64,000 nucleotides of DNA from Lineus longissimus (Eukaryota > Nemertea > Pilidiophora > Heteronemertea > Lineidae). The translations under genes were made by a program, and so were the position numbers. Of this stretch, positions 1-11,039 are shown piece after piece. How positions within the stretch are numbered: position 1 is the first letter of the stretch; every line of letters begins with the position of its first letter. The notes beneath the pieces are model-generated. The model saw nothing but the letters and a program-made list of their open reading frames with translations. It ran no database searches and was not told the origin of the DNA. The stretch is taken from the NCBI RefSeq assembly GCF_910592395.1, contig NC_088308.1:992001-1056000 (forward strand), given 5' to 3'.

Positions 1-1482
1 ACGGATGGATATATCACACTCTTCAGGTTTGGGTAATATATGAAATGTAGATGGCCACTCCTCAAGCTTTCGTCCAATCATATCCAGTTTAACTTACTCA
101 CCTCCGAAGCAATACATCTTCTTGTAAACATGTACCTCAGCTTCCGTGAGAGCGTGTGCATTGTACAAGACAAGGCAGGCCAATTCCATATCAAGTCCAC
201 CGATTTCAGTCGTTGAGCCTTTATGGTGCAAGATGCCTGCTCCGAGATCTTTGTATTCGCACACGGTATTGATACAGGACATCGCAATTCCGGTAGAGAA
301 GTTGTACGAGGCGGCTATGTAGGTAAATTCCGAATCTGAAACGCGCGAGGTTGTTTCATGGGTATACTTGGTTCCATTTTGCGCAAGAAGGGATAGCCCA
401 AGCTGGAAAATTAGAATCACAATAGCATCAGCATGACCTGGTGGTGTTCGATGAGTGATGACAATCATACTGTCAACCTGAGCAACCTCATTTCTACCAG
501 AGTCTCAATAAATCATTGTAAGGATTCTACGTGGTATTTCACCACGATCAGGCGAAACGACAGTGCATTACAAAAGTGCGGGGGAAATCATTAGTTACTC
601 ATTTTCTATTTATTCCACTCTCATTCTACCAGTGCTTCTCTATTCTTTATCAAGTCACCGTAACTCAAGAATCGCGTGTGTTCTGAAGAGAGACAATGGC
701 CTTTTGTTACCAACAGCTTACAATCATGTAATTAACTAATAAATTGAGCTGTTCTGTGTGTGTCAATTACTGATCCCTTCTTTGTGTGACGAGACACTTG
801 TCTTTATCTTTGATAAAATATAGTTTACATCAACACTATTTTAGTTCGAGCTGTCTCAACCTTAAATCATCTTGAACAAGGGCAAGTGCCCCTAAACCAC
901 AATTACGTTTCTGCTACAAGTTAATGCTGCTTATAACATCAAAGAAAACATCTACTCCTTTCTCCTCACCTGTGTCCCTTTTAAGTAGACACCATCAGCA
1001 GGAAACGTATGCCATCTGATGACAACATTCATGTTGCTGACGACGACTGGGTCTACAAAGGCAGTCACCGTAAAACTTCTATGAGCATCCAGGAAAGAGT
1101 TAGTCTTCAACTTGGCAGTTTCAACGAAGGCGTAGGCTGAACAACACTTTCCATCTGGACCAACGAGAGCGAAAGAAAGCGCTGAATCAGGGAGATGGTT
1201 CCCATTGCCCGATAAATCAAATCCTTTCCTATGCCCGTTTAAAGGCCATATGGCCGAAGGGACGGGTATAGACCTACCCCATGTTCCTGAAGTGAAAACC
1301 TACAGTGAGACGAATAGATCATTAGGAGCGGACCCACAGTCTTCGACGGAGTAACTTGTCAAGCTTTTAAAGTGTTTTTCAGATAGATCGGGCCAAAGGT
1401 ACTTGGCTGACCTCTTGTCACTAAACTGTAATAGTGTGATCACAAATAGTAATGTTACACAGCCCTTGGTAGTTGATGTCAT
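1..1482 (-). CDS. Secreted LamG-like jelly-roll protein, 5' part (truncated at window edge)
   Basis: Likely exons on the minus strand: 1356-1482, 970-1286, 102-402; the gene continues beyond base 1. Exon 1 starts at ATG 1480-1482 and encodes a signal peptide (hydrophobic run VTLLFVITLL). Exon 2 follows a CAG acceptor and reads ...WPLNG, FDLSGNGNHL, VVIRWHTF. Exon 3 reads LGLSLLAQNG and ends with LACLVLYNAHALTEAEV, the usual last strand of concanavalin/LamG-like domains. Exon 2 to exon 3 is in phase 0 with good donor (CAG/GTGAGG) and acceptor (TTTTCCAG) sites, and exon 3 ends at a strong GTGAGT donor in phase 1. The exon 1 donor is the weak point: an in-frame TAG lies between the signal-peptide ORF and exon 2, so a short intron (GT at 1355-1354, 69 bp) is inferred. 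Such proteins are usually extracellular; no specific function can be given. The domain call is fairly sure, the exon 1 junction is not. Confidence 0.6.
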
Positions 1483-2029
1483 AGTTAACCGGCATTAGTT
1501 GACATCGCTCAAGAGCTATACTCTGTTTCTTCAGCATTAGTTAGGCTTACCTAGTGTTGTGCAACACCACTGTTTTTGGTAAATGTGATCTGGTCGTATT
1601 AGTACCTTTGAATAGGACGATATGAAATACACTTTACCTCGAGAATCCCAGCTGCGTGATGTCATTTTTAAAGTGGAAGTTAGAAGCGAGAGGGAAGTGA
1701 TGCTTACATACGAATATTTGTAGTTGAAACAGCCGAATGTCCAGTTGACAAAAGATTCTACCTACCTCCGGAGATAAGATCCGATAAGATCAACAGAAGT
1801 ATATATCCAATCATATTGAAGTATTCAGACACGCGCCGCTTTTGTCGACATGTCCTCAGCCAGCTTCATTATAACCAGATCTACGAATATACGTAGATAT
1901 TTCAAACTGAGTGAAAATAGTCGGACACATGAGACAAACTCCAATCGATATCTTGGAACAACCAATCATATTCTGAGATGTTCATGATCACGTGACGATT
2001 TGACAAATCAATTCCTTTATTCTGTCCGT

Positions 2030-2097
2030 TTTAAGGCCTTGTGGCCGAAGGGACGGGTATAGACCCAATCCCTGTTCCTGAAGTTACGATATTTCTA
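2030..2097 (-). pseudogene. Relic copy of LamG gene exon 2 start
   Basis: About 65 bp closely resemble the beginning of the LamG exon at 1225-1290, including the TTCAG acceptor and the stretch encoding SIPVPSA. The frame then meets TAA where the functional exon reads WPLNG, so the copy is not coding. It has the same orientation as the parent exon. Confidence 0.6.
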
Positions 2098-2306
2098 TGA
2101 ATCTGTTATTGTCTGTTGATAATTTCATATCAAGTTGCACGATGGGAACTCTATAGACTTCTTTAGTACCAAGTGTTCTGTCGTCAAGGGCTTATGGCTA
2201 AACTGGCGCTGTATCCAAGATCTGGACGTTCTAAACCTCTAAATCCCCAGCTTAGACGACACGTCAACATTACTTTCGTCGACACAAAGACACAAATTAT
2301 ATTATT

Positions 2307-2312
2307 TTTATT
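2307..2312 (-). terminator. Candidate poly(A) signal of the BTB gene
   Basis: TTTATT on the plus strand reads AATAAA on the minus strand, about 660 bases past the stop codon of the FBXL4/BTB gene at 2973. Confidence 0.35.
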
Positions 2313-2542
2313 CATCGTTCTTCCTATGCGTTATTCATATTAAACGATCTATTCGAGGAATAATCATGAAGAAGCAAATCGATTTGTGAAAATTGTAAAC
2401 GTACTGGTCATTGTTGACGATAATAGTTATTTGTTTTATCGATCCGGTCAATCTTGCCGGTAACATCATAATGAGGATTTTCATTATTACTATTAAATTA
2501 CTAGTTCTTTAGAGCAGGCCTAACCAATGCTCTTTCACGGTG

Positions 2543-2650
2543 TCAACTAATGCCGGTCAACTGTGACACCGGCTGCCCAGGGCAGGACTGTGATTGTTAT
2601 AGTTTAGTGACAAGAGGTCAGCCAAGTATCTTTGGCCAGACTTCCCAGCC
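2543..2650 (+). pseudogene. Inverted relic copy of LamG gene 5' UTR and exon 1
   Basis: Two blocks match the reverse complement of 1380-1505: the stretch just upstream of the start codon (TCAACTAATGCCGGT) and the block encoding SDKRSAKYLWPD. The start codon position has become GTG and the signal-peptide segment between the blocks is diverged. Changes inside the coding block are mostly synonymous. It lies in the presumed 3' UTR of the BTB gene. Confidence 0.6.
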
Positions 2651-2972
2651 AAAACAACAAAAGAGATGACTCTTTTTTCCTGTTTCAATATAACAAGTGT
2701 AGGACCCTACCATTGTCCATGGTGATATCCTCCTGACCTCCTAGGTTTTTGCATCATAGCCCGGCCACATAGACCATGAGGTTCAGGATGCAATGATGTA
2801 GTAGGCCATTGCGCTTTTGATGTCAGTGATAGATAAAACAGGATATCATTTGAAAGCTCTCATTATTATTATCGTAAGTATACATGTATATGCTGTACAT
2901 TGTAATGTAATCCACTGATCATGGCTTCCAAACAGCTGTTATGATAACTGTTGCTCTGTGAACAGTTCAGTC

Positions 2973-5900
2973 TCATTTGATGTTCTTGGCTGCGTTCTGC
3001 ACCACCTCCAACATGATCGCCTGCGGAAGATCACAGAACGCGGCACTCTTCGTGACTTCTTCAAAGTTCTCCGATATGAAATCGAGGCACATCGTGCGGA
3101 TGTCGTCTGCAATGAAATGAGAGAAGTGATGGCGCTACTATACCTACAGTAGTTGCGTTCCGTTTAATGAGTGTCTTGATCTTGTCACCTTAATTATGGT
3201 TAAAAGTGTTACGAAGGTTTCAAAGAAAGAGACCAGATACAATGACCCATGACGACCTAAGACCGGCTATTTTGTAAGCAGGCTTCAACACAAACATAGA
3301 TGTGTCTCTTCGCGATGACGGCGTTTCATTGGTTGTTCATTATAAGCAACGGCTGTAGGTCAATTCGGAACGCCTCGTCAGAAATCAAAGCCGAGGATCC
3401 GTAAGCGACCAAGGACCTACCTAAGACTGGCAATTTGGTTGATGCCTCTGTGTAGATCTGTACAACATTCTCCGTGGTGATATCGCTTGCGAGTGTTCCT
3501 CTTACCACCTGTTTTAGGCCGTCCAGGGAAAACATGTCTGCAACTAGAGAAACGGAAGAACATGATAAATACAGGGCGCCTGGTGGGCCGATGCCTGTCA
3601 CCTGAGAGGAACTCCCAAAGCATTGCTGTGAATGTCGGTAATTTCTGAAAGGGAGACAAGTGAAGGTGTCAATATATGCGAATGGCGGTGAAAATCAATA
3701 ATGCCCGCCGGAGCTAATTCCGATCAATTCGAAATCTGTAGGCCCTATGATATATTTTAGCGGAGAAATTAATACTTGGTTACAAATTGTCATGATCGAG
3801 AAAAAAATATATGGATTATGCCTATGATTCAGGTATTCTGTTGAAATCACATTGCGTGGAAACTCAGACTATCGGTAAATCATACATTGACCAGTAGTGA
3901 GCATAAGGACAATGCTAGGCGTGGTCCATTCTTTTTAATATCAAATTACAGCAGCATTACACACTTGGTCAAATATCATTCACCCAAAAATAAGCACATC
4001 ATTGATTTCTGTGACGTGTTAATTCCCTGCAATTGTCAACAATAATCAGGTGAGCAAAATATGGGTCGTTTTTTACGCTGATCATATGACTGAAAGGTTA
4101 TTGACAGGAACAATGTAACGATAACGTCTGACCCATTTTATGCCTACTCCAGATGATGACGGATTTACATCTAAACATAATTAATGTAACATATCAATAT
4201 ATGCTGGAATCGATACCAATTTATCTATTAAAGGTGGTCACTTTTGATCCATCCGAAGACTTCTGAAGGTCTATTTGTGCTATGTGACTGATATGAATAT
4301 ACACCTAATGAACTGAATGAGTAATTACAGGTTGACCGTGAGCGGGCTAGCTTTGAAATGTCACTGATCTTCGAGTTCTGACAAAATCATGCATCGTGCG
4401 TTATTCTTAATGTTAGTAACATCACTTGATTATCTGTCTTCTATGTTGAGAAGGGAAACGAATGAAGTCTTTATAGACGTACTGTTGTGGTATAGGCTAT
4501 GGTTAGGTCATCCAAATCGACAAGATTTGGGTATGACCCACGACTCGTTACTTCAACTGGACTGGCATTGATTTTAAGACTGAGATTAAGTGCAAGAGGC
4601 TTCATCGAAACAACTGGATGTACTTTATCAAAACCAAGTTTCAACCTGGGGACTGCCATTGTGCGCAATAGAGGTTAACAGTAAATGTGTTACATCTTTT
4701 ATTCAGTACGATGCTCACGGGGTGAACTCAATAACAGCGACATTGATGGCTGCCTCACACTCACCTCTCATTAATTCTACCAAGGTAAACGAATCCAACT
4801 TCGACCATATTTTGTTTGAGTATATGAATTCCAACATGGCTAAGAAAGCTTCTGGGCTAATGTCCGGCATGCGAATCGTATTCTGAATAATAATATATGA
4901 GAGAACATATTACATTGCGCTAAGTGATCCACTACTGTCAAGAACCGAGCAAAAACGTGAAATTCGTTCAGTTATCTAATAACTATGTTCTTTGTTTCTA
5001 AATCAAAATGTGGTATTTACCTTGTATATATTTTAAACTACCATGTGCTCAAAATATCGAACATGGCTTGGGGCCACTACAGAGTTGTAACTAAATCCGG
5101 GCGTTGCATTCATAACTAAAGTAACGTTATGCCTAATAACCTTGAGCACATTCCACCAAGTACTGCAGCAACATGTACCAGTCAGGCAAGGTTCCCAGTT
5201 TTGCGAGTTGTCGCTACTTCTGGCTATGGTCGGTACTATCTGCTTTGCCATCCATGTCCAAGTCATGCTCGCCTTGGCTAGATTTACGAGTCGACCCCGT
5301 GTCGGTAAAGCTAGATCTACGCCGTGGTAGGTTCTTTGCCTGACGAGTGATTCCGTACCTGACTAGCAGACTCCCTGAGTCCATCACAGAACATGGCCCT
5401 GAAGTAGTCACTCCGACTGACGAGGACATTGCGATGGGCATAGAAGGTCTGCCCCTCCACCTCGAACTGAACATCACTGAACCGTTCACTGTTGACGAGA
5501 GAATGGTAGTCTTCGGATAGATTCGTCATGGAGGGCTGGCTACCTGGCAATATATGGAACTCTGCAGATTAAGTTTTCATCAGTAGCGAATAAGTATAGT
5601 TGCCAATACTTCGGTAACACTGGCTAGAAGGAACAGTTCGTTGCTGTAACCCACTTTAGCAACAGAAGAAGCAATCTTTCACTAATGTTCAGCAAAAACA
5701 ATTCTTGGTAGGCCCTTATATTATCAAAACGGCAGTTGGCCAAGGACTTCACATTTAGTCCATTTTGTCATCCTGATCGTCTTTCCGGTACCGGGCGACA
5801 GGATGAATCGGTCCACTGCGTCCGGAGTGTATTTCAAATATGAGCGGTTACGATGTATAGCTACTAAGATGTTTGGCAACTCCCATTTCCCACTCAGCCT

Positions 5901-7461
5901 CTAGTTCATATTCATTGCTATTGAGAACGCTGACTTATCAGCATCCGCACATAACATGGTCATTCACAACACCTCCCAAAGTTTGCCGGGCAGCGTACAG
6001 TGTGCCATGAGCTATGAAAGGTCTTAGCAGTCAGTGCGGGTGCCTTGTACCAAACTGGAACTTACCAACGTCATGCAACATCCCATAGAGCTGGATAGCA
6101 TCTATCTGTACCCACGTACCAGCTATACTACAATCGATGTAAACTGCTACAGCATTCGTTTTGAAATTTACTTTCTGAAATAGGCAAGTACATGTAATTA
6201 CAGTTACACTTAATCCTAAACGTAACCTGGACCGAAAAAACGAGAATCGTGTCTAGACTTGCAAATAAAATTTAACATCTCACCAAATTTGCTGTCAAAA
6301 ATCACTGAAATGTTTTAGAGGATCTAAATTCTCCAACTTACCGAGAGATCAAGCGGTGGTGTAAATATCCGACTCTGTTCTATATTGCTGACCTTCTCGG
6401 TCTGCCACACCTGGACCCATTCCCCAGACGGATGAAGCAGGTCGATCTTCTTGACGCCGCCAGCGTGGAATGTCTCGTAGACGTCTATCCTGGTCACGTA
6501 CACAGCCCTTTCGAAGGTCATCTGAAGGCGAAGAAGGAGGTTCGGTAGGCATACAGATGATTAGGAAAACACCAAGCCCTTGACGTAGGGCGGAATCAGA
6601 AGTCAGTGGACTCGGGTTTTTTCTTTTTGATTATGTTGGTGAGCGCATGCAAGGAGAGTAGCGTGATATTTAGGTCCCCAAACTTGTTCAAAGCAGTTTT
6701 TGAAGACCTGTTTATGTCTCCGATGGTTGTTCTTACGGTCAGTTCCATCAGTGGCAAACGAGGGAACCGCCCGGCGACCAAAGAGCCAAGATGGACGCGA
6801 CAGACACGTGACGGCAGACAGCTGAGGCTCGGAATTGTGGCACTGAGCAGATGAACAGATACAAGTCCATGGTTTTCGGGCATGAAATGAAGTGAGTTTC
6901 CCATGTCTTGTATTGGACGTAGTGAAACTTGGTCGTAAGATTCCCATATTTCTGTTACCAAACTGTTATCTAAAACTTAATAAACGGACTTTACCTTCAG
7001 GTATTCATTGGCGGTATGAGTACCCGGGGACCAGGCCTTATCTATGTCCCCATAGTGCGGATAGACCCGCGGTGGGCCCAAAACATCAGTCGCCTTCCAT
7101 CTGAAAAGGGAGATGGATGCTGTTACATTGAGCATTGTTGTTCGATAGGAAGAATTAATGTGTCATTCGTCTTTGGATGTGAAAATTGGAAAGCATGCCG
7201 GGTCCTTTTCGCGCCGTTTTCGATTCGCTTTGAAATTTGATTGTGCTGGTGATTTGTGACGAAAACGTCTCAAAAGAATGATAGGCGATAAATGTGCAAC
7301 ATCCTCAGCCATGCGTCTTGATTTTACAATAAGTAACGAAACTTGAATGCCTACCTGTTCTGTCCGTACTGGCTTGAGTAGGACAAGATGTCCTGAGCCC
7401 ATTGTTTGATGGTTGCCTTGCACTCCTTGCTCCCTCCTTCGCCCTCCTCTCTGGGGTCCAT
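2973..7461 (-). CDS. FBXL4-type N-terminal domain + BTB + BACK protein
   Basis: Eight exons on the minus strand: 7355-7461, 6995-7100, 6342-6521, 6066-6174, 5359-5561, 3602-3644, 3421-3543, 2973-3106. Together they keep one frame for 334 residues. The start is ATG 7459-7461, in the context CCAATGG. Exons 1-4 (about residues 1-167) resemble the N-terminal galactose-binding-like region of FBXL4: SSQYG, PPRVYPHYGD, FERAVYVTRIDVYET, WVQIDAIQLYG. Exon 5 holds the first half of a BTB domain (RFSDVQFEVEGQTFYAHR, DYFRAMF). Exons 7-8 look like the BTB end and BACK start (VADMFSLDGLKQ, DDIRTMCLDFISENF, FCDLPQAIML). BTB-BACK proteins usually serve as cullin-3 substrate adaptors, so a ubiquitin-ligase role is inferred. 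Exon 6 is odd: its phase fits both neighbours, but the BTB domain is then about 20 residues short, and another frame of the same bases (EITDIHSNAL) looks more BTB-like. Confidence 0.75.
5758..5842. repeat. Dispersed repeat, copy A (BTB gene intron)
   Basis: The block beginning TCATCCTGATCGTCTTT, with GGGCGACAGGA and then GGTCCACTGCGTCCGGAGTG, recurs in part at 30638-30730 and at 51950-51995. It is an uncharacterised interspersed element; its full ends cannot be set from three partial copies. Confidence 0.5.
7161..7280 (+). repeat. Copy of the EGF gene's start-proximal segment
   Basis: About 120 bp closely matching 8992-9112, which holds the sequence just upstream of, and including, the ATG of the EGF gene. 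This copy also ends in GAATGA with ATG at 7278-7280, but no long frame follows. It lies inside intron 1 of the BTB gene on the opposite strand. Confidence 0.75.
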
Positions 7462-8494
7462 TGGAATCGTACAAGCCACTGGGTGAGCCATCGCCAGCAC
7501 GTGAGGTCGTCAGTGACTGCCTTGAAGCAATCCAGCGCAGTGCCGTAAGCGGTGTAACGATACTGATGGAATCTCGTAGGCGTGGTTCTCCCAATTACAA
7601 TCGCTGCATCTATCAACACCAATCAAGGCTGATAACGGAAATCATATTGAACTCTTTCAATTGAATGCTATTATAGATCAATTAAATGCCCGCGGTATTC
7701 TCAGAGGACTTGCTAGAATCATCCCTACCGTAACTGCCTGGATTGAAATCGATAGAACCATGGTTGTCATTTCTGTGGGTACAGAAATGGCGTTCAACGA
7801 CCCCTAAGATGATGCTGGAAATGTGGGCAGTTAGTAAAGCCATAATAGATTAATATTATGCAGAATTGGCAACAAGTTATTCAAACATAGACTTATCGAT
7901 GTGGAAATTTACTCTTGCTTTACGCTCAACAATATCAGAAATTTGTAAAAACCGAACACCATTTGTTCACCGATCTCGCTTTCAATTCACAGGCAATCAC
8001 AAGACGAGTAAAATTGATACGAACCAAAATCAATAGTCCACAGTAAACACTATAATACAGGAAACACACTAAACAACATTATTCGTATTTTTGTCCAATG
8101 TTACACTGACTACTCCAACGGATGCAAATACGACAGCGTTACTCTGTTAACTATGAACGATCAATTAGAGTACTAAACATAGCGTGTGTTGTACGCGTAT
8201 ATGTTTTCCTTTAATGTATACATGTACATGTAGACTAATACCTGCACATACCCTGGGAATAGTATACATTGTACTTAACATGCAAGGCTTTATGATGTAA
8301 TAACCGTTTAACATGCACCATAATAGCCATACCGGCTATGCGCATGCTTCTATTCATTAAAGGTTACCACAACAGGCATCTAATACAATGTGAATGCTCA
8401 CATTCAATACTTCAACGCAGAGGGTTAATGGCGGACATTAGACCTTTCAATAACCGAGATACCAACTACTAAAACCCTTTGTGGTACTGTGAAA

Positions 8495-8795
8495 GATATT
8501 ACCAATACCCCAGTCCGAAGATAGCAAAGTCCTGAGATAGCAACTACATCCCAGACCTGAGATAGCAATCAGTCGCCTGATAGCAGTCAAAAATACCCCA
8601 GTCCTGAGATAGCAATCACCAATGCATCAGTCGCCTGATAGCAGTCACCAATACCCCAGTCCTGAGAAAGCAATCACCAATACCCCAGTCTTGAGAAAGC
8701 AATCACAAATACCCAGTCCTGAGAAAGCAATCACAAATACCCCAGTCCTGAGAAAGCAATCACCAATATCCCAATCATCAACACACCAATCCCGG
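8495..8795. repeat. Minisatellite, about 29-bp unit
   Basis: Imperfect tandem copies of a unit containing CACCAATACCCCAGTCCTGA followed by GAAAGCAAT. Copies near 8700-8790 are most regular; those before 8640 vary (TCGCCTGATAGCAGT). An open frame across it is a by-product of the repetition. Confidence 0.85.
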
Positions 8796-8991
8796 ATGTA
8801 CCTTTATTACTCCATCATCCATTAAAAAGCTGAGTTATTTATCATTCCAGACGAAATTGATCATTGAAGTTTGGAAATTTTGGCGATAAACCCCGTGCAG
8901 CATCCGTGACGACAGTCAACAGAGCCGGGGACGTTACGGTATGACACCGGGAAACCCGCATAGCTCAGACGGATCAGGATGTCTGTAATGT

Positions 8992-9112
8992 CTTTCATTC
9001 GTCTTTGGATGTGACAATTCGAAAGCATGTTGGGTCCTTTTCACGCCTTTGTCGTTACGCTTTGAAATTTGATTGTGCTGGTGATTTGTGACGGAAACGT
9101 CTTCGAAGAATG
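8992..9112 (+). promoter_or_regulatory. Likely 5' UTR/promoter-proximal segment of the EGF gene
   Basis: This is the stretch directly before the EGF gene start, duplicated at 7161-7280 with high identity (shared run TTTGAAATTTGATTGTGCTG). I see no TATA box at a convincing position. The regulatory role is inferred only from position. Confidence 0.35.
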
Positions 9113-10567
9113 ACGACGATGGGTGTGCGATGGAAAGTTCTCATGTTTGCTGTTCTTTCCGCCGTTCTGATTGTCCGCGAGTGCAGTTATGGTTCCAAGG
9201 ACCACTTGTCTTCTGAGCATGATGAAGTCGTCGTTGAAACTCACGAAGGAAACGAAGGGTTTGATTCTGCCAATATCACTGATAAGTTGATAGATTGGAA
9301 TGCAGAAGAACGTGATTCAGAAGCCTATTCAAATGTCCATACGCGAGGCAAACTCCGAGAAAAACGTGAGGACAAGACGGTGTCAATGATGGTACAAGAC
9401 GTTGGTCAATTTCTTGCTGGATACAAGTATCACAGTATTGACCACAGGGTTTGGGACCTCATGGCAAGTATGGATAAAACTAACGCTGCAACAGGTGGAC
9501 GGAAGGTTATTACTTTGACTGATCAGTCACGCAAAGGCGCGTTCGTAAGGAATTTCCCGATACCAGCTTTGAAAGACTTGAACTCCGACGTACGGGAAGC
9601 TTGCGACAGGGGCTTTGCCGCGTGCCTGGCGAAAATTTACACCACTGCTTACGAGAGTCCCCTGAGGATGAAGGAAAGGATGGGATCGGTGGGTTATTCA
9701 AAAGAGTCTGCTCCCAACCACGACACACCAGAGGGCTTCGCTTATAAGCACATGTATCGACCCTTTAAATCATTTTTAGAGCGATTCGAGTACAGAGTGA
9801 CGGCAAGTTACTACATGTGCTGGTACACTCTCAACATGGAACCCAATCTCAAGTTTTTCCAAACGAACTGCAACGATGCTGGTCTTGACCTCCGGGCCTA
9901 TGGCGGCACTAAGTATAGAATACCTGATTATCGGAGGGACCTTTACAGCACTGAACCATATGCGTGTGCCCTTCTTTCGTTTTGCCCGGACATTTGCTAT
10001 GGTGATATTTTTGTCAGAGATGCTAAACAAATAGTGAGTTTAGAGCAGTGTGTCAAATCGAAGAACAATCCCTGCAAGGACGTAGGAGACGGCCAGTGTT
10101 CACCCGACTTCACAAACAACAAGAGTTTGAAAGACCTCATAAACAACAAAATAAACTACACGTGTTCGTGTAATAAGGAGCGGGAAGGATTCGAATGGAA
10201 CCACCGTTTTAAGATGTGCGTTGACGCAGACGAATGCAGCAATGGAACGCGCGTCTGCGACAACCACCAAGTGTGTCGCAACACTCCAGGGAGTTACTAC
10301 TGCGCCTGCTATCGCGGATACAAATCCGACTCAACCGGGGCGAACTGTGTGAAGGATACAGATGCGTTTAAGTTACCCTGGGGGGCTGGTTCGGGCGCTT
10401 TCGTCACAACTGTATCGCCTGTTGATGCGATGGATCAGCCCGAAGACGTTGCCGAGTCGATTGCGAATTACATCGGCATGGGCGAGTCCGGGGCAGGCAA
10501 GTCACAAGCGACAACGCTGTGGATCCTTTTCGTCGTCACAGCATTCCTGAGACAGCGGACAATTTGA
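9110..10567 (+). CDS. Secreted, possibly GPI-anchored EGF-domain protein (intronless)
   Basis: A single 485-codon exon from ATG 9110 to TGA 10565-10567. Residues about 8-22 form a signal peptide (VLMFAVLSAVLIV). A cysteine-containing domain I do not recognise spans about residues 160-350, with FAACLAKIY, SYYMCWYT and FCPDICYG. A calcium-binding EGF domain follows at about 371-415 (DADECSNGTRVC, NTPGSYYCACYRGY), with the Asp/Glu and Asn/Tyr pattern typical of cbEGF. Possible N-glycosylation sites include NITD, NYTC and NGTR. The C-terminus (about 467-482, LWILFVVTAFL) is a short hydrophobic tail with only a few polar residues after it, which fits GPI-anchor processing or a tail anchor. EGF proteins of this kind act at the cell surface; ligand and role are unknown. 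The gene points tail-to-tail at the tetraspanin. Confidence 0.85.
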   Translation: MTTMGVRWKVLMFAVLSAVLIVRECSYGSKDHLSSEHDEVVVETHEGNEGFDSANITDKLIDWNAEERDSEAYSNVHTRGKLREKREDKTVSMMVQDVGQFLAGYKYHSIDHRVWDLMASMDKTNAATGGRKVITLTDQSRKGAFVRNFPIPALKDLNSDVREACDRGFAACLAKIYTTAYESPLRMKERMGSVGYSKESAPNHDTPEGFAYKHMYRPFKSFLERFEYRVTASYYMCWYTLNMEPNLKFFQTNCNDAGLDLRAYGGTKYRIPDYRRDLYSTEPYACALLSFCPDICYGDIFVRDAKQIVSLEQCVKSKNNPCKDVGDGQCSPDFTNNKSLKDLINNKINYTCSCNKEREGFEWNHRFKMCVDADECSNGTRVCDNHQVCRNTPGSYYCACYRGYKSDSTGANCVKDTDAFKLPWGAGSGAFVTTVSPVDAMDQPEDVAESIANYIGMGESGAGKSQATTLWILFVVTAFLRQRTI

Positions 10568-10624
10568 CCGACTGCGATTGTACACACATGTAGCCAGAGT
10601 GTATCCTGTTATGCTACATGATCT

Positions 10625-10932
10625 GAGACTGAGCCGAGGAGCAGGTCATGGGAGGGGGATCTTGGGAAGGTGGAAGCGTAGGGCCGGTCCTTGGTGAATA
10701 AACATGTTACCCAATCTTGGAGGACACGAGACGTCATCATTCTCTACGCTTTGTCTTTGTGAGGTTTTAGAGACCACAGAAATATCTCGGGGGCAGGCCA
10801 GGGGGATGGAAATCTTGGGAAGTTGAAAGCGTAGGCCCAGTCCATGGAGAATAAACGGTTAGAATAAACATGTCATCCAATCTTGGAGGACACGAGACGT
10901 GATCACCGGTCGTCATCACTCTCTACGCTTTA
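10625..10932 (+). repeat. Two diverged tandem copies in the EGF gene 3' flank
   Basis: Segments at about 10638-10755 and 10795-10932 share GGGGATCTTGGGAAG-like, AATAAACATGT and CCAATCTTGGAGGACACGAG blocks and the end CTCTACGCTTT. The second copy carries small insertions. The poly(A) signal is therefore duplicated too. Confidence 0.75.
10697..10702 (+). terminator. Candidate poly(A) signal of the EGF gene
   Basis: AATAAA about 130 bases after the stop codon. A second AATAAA occurs in the duplicated copy around 10850. Confidence 0.5.
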
Positions 10933-11039
10933 TGTATACCCACTGATGTAGAAGGAAATTCGGTCACCTGGAGAAAATGTCTGAGAACAGAAGATTCTAA
11001 GGCACGCGGAGAGAAATCTTCAAAAAGTTGAACACTTGA

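Noticed and set aside
6596..7594. Several minus-strand frames of 105-143 codons
   Set aside because: They are shadows around exons 1-2 of the BTB gene; the spliced frame with FBXL4 resemblance explains the region better.
8495..8795. CRISPR-like array of short repeats
   Set aside because: The units are adjacent without unique spacers, and the context is a eukaryotic genome; it is a minisatellite.
10480..10505. Walker A-like motif GESGAGKS near the end of the EGF-domain protein
   Set aside because: It matches the myosin P-loop form but lies in an extracellular stalk just before the hydrophobic tail, with no other nucleotide-binding elements; treated as coincidence.
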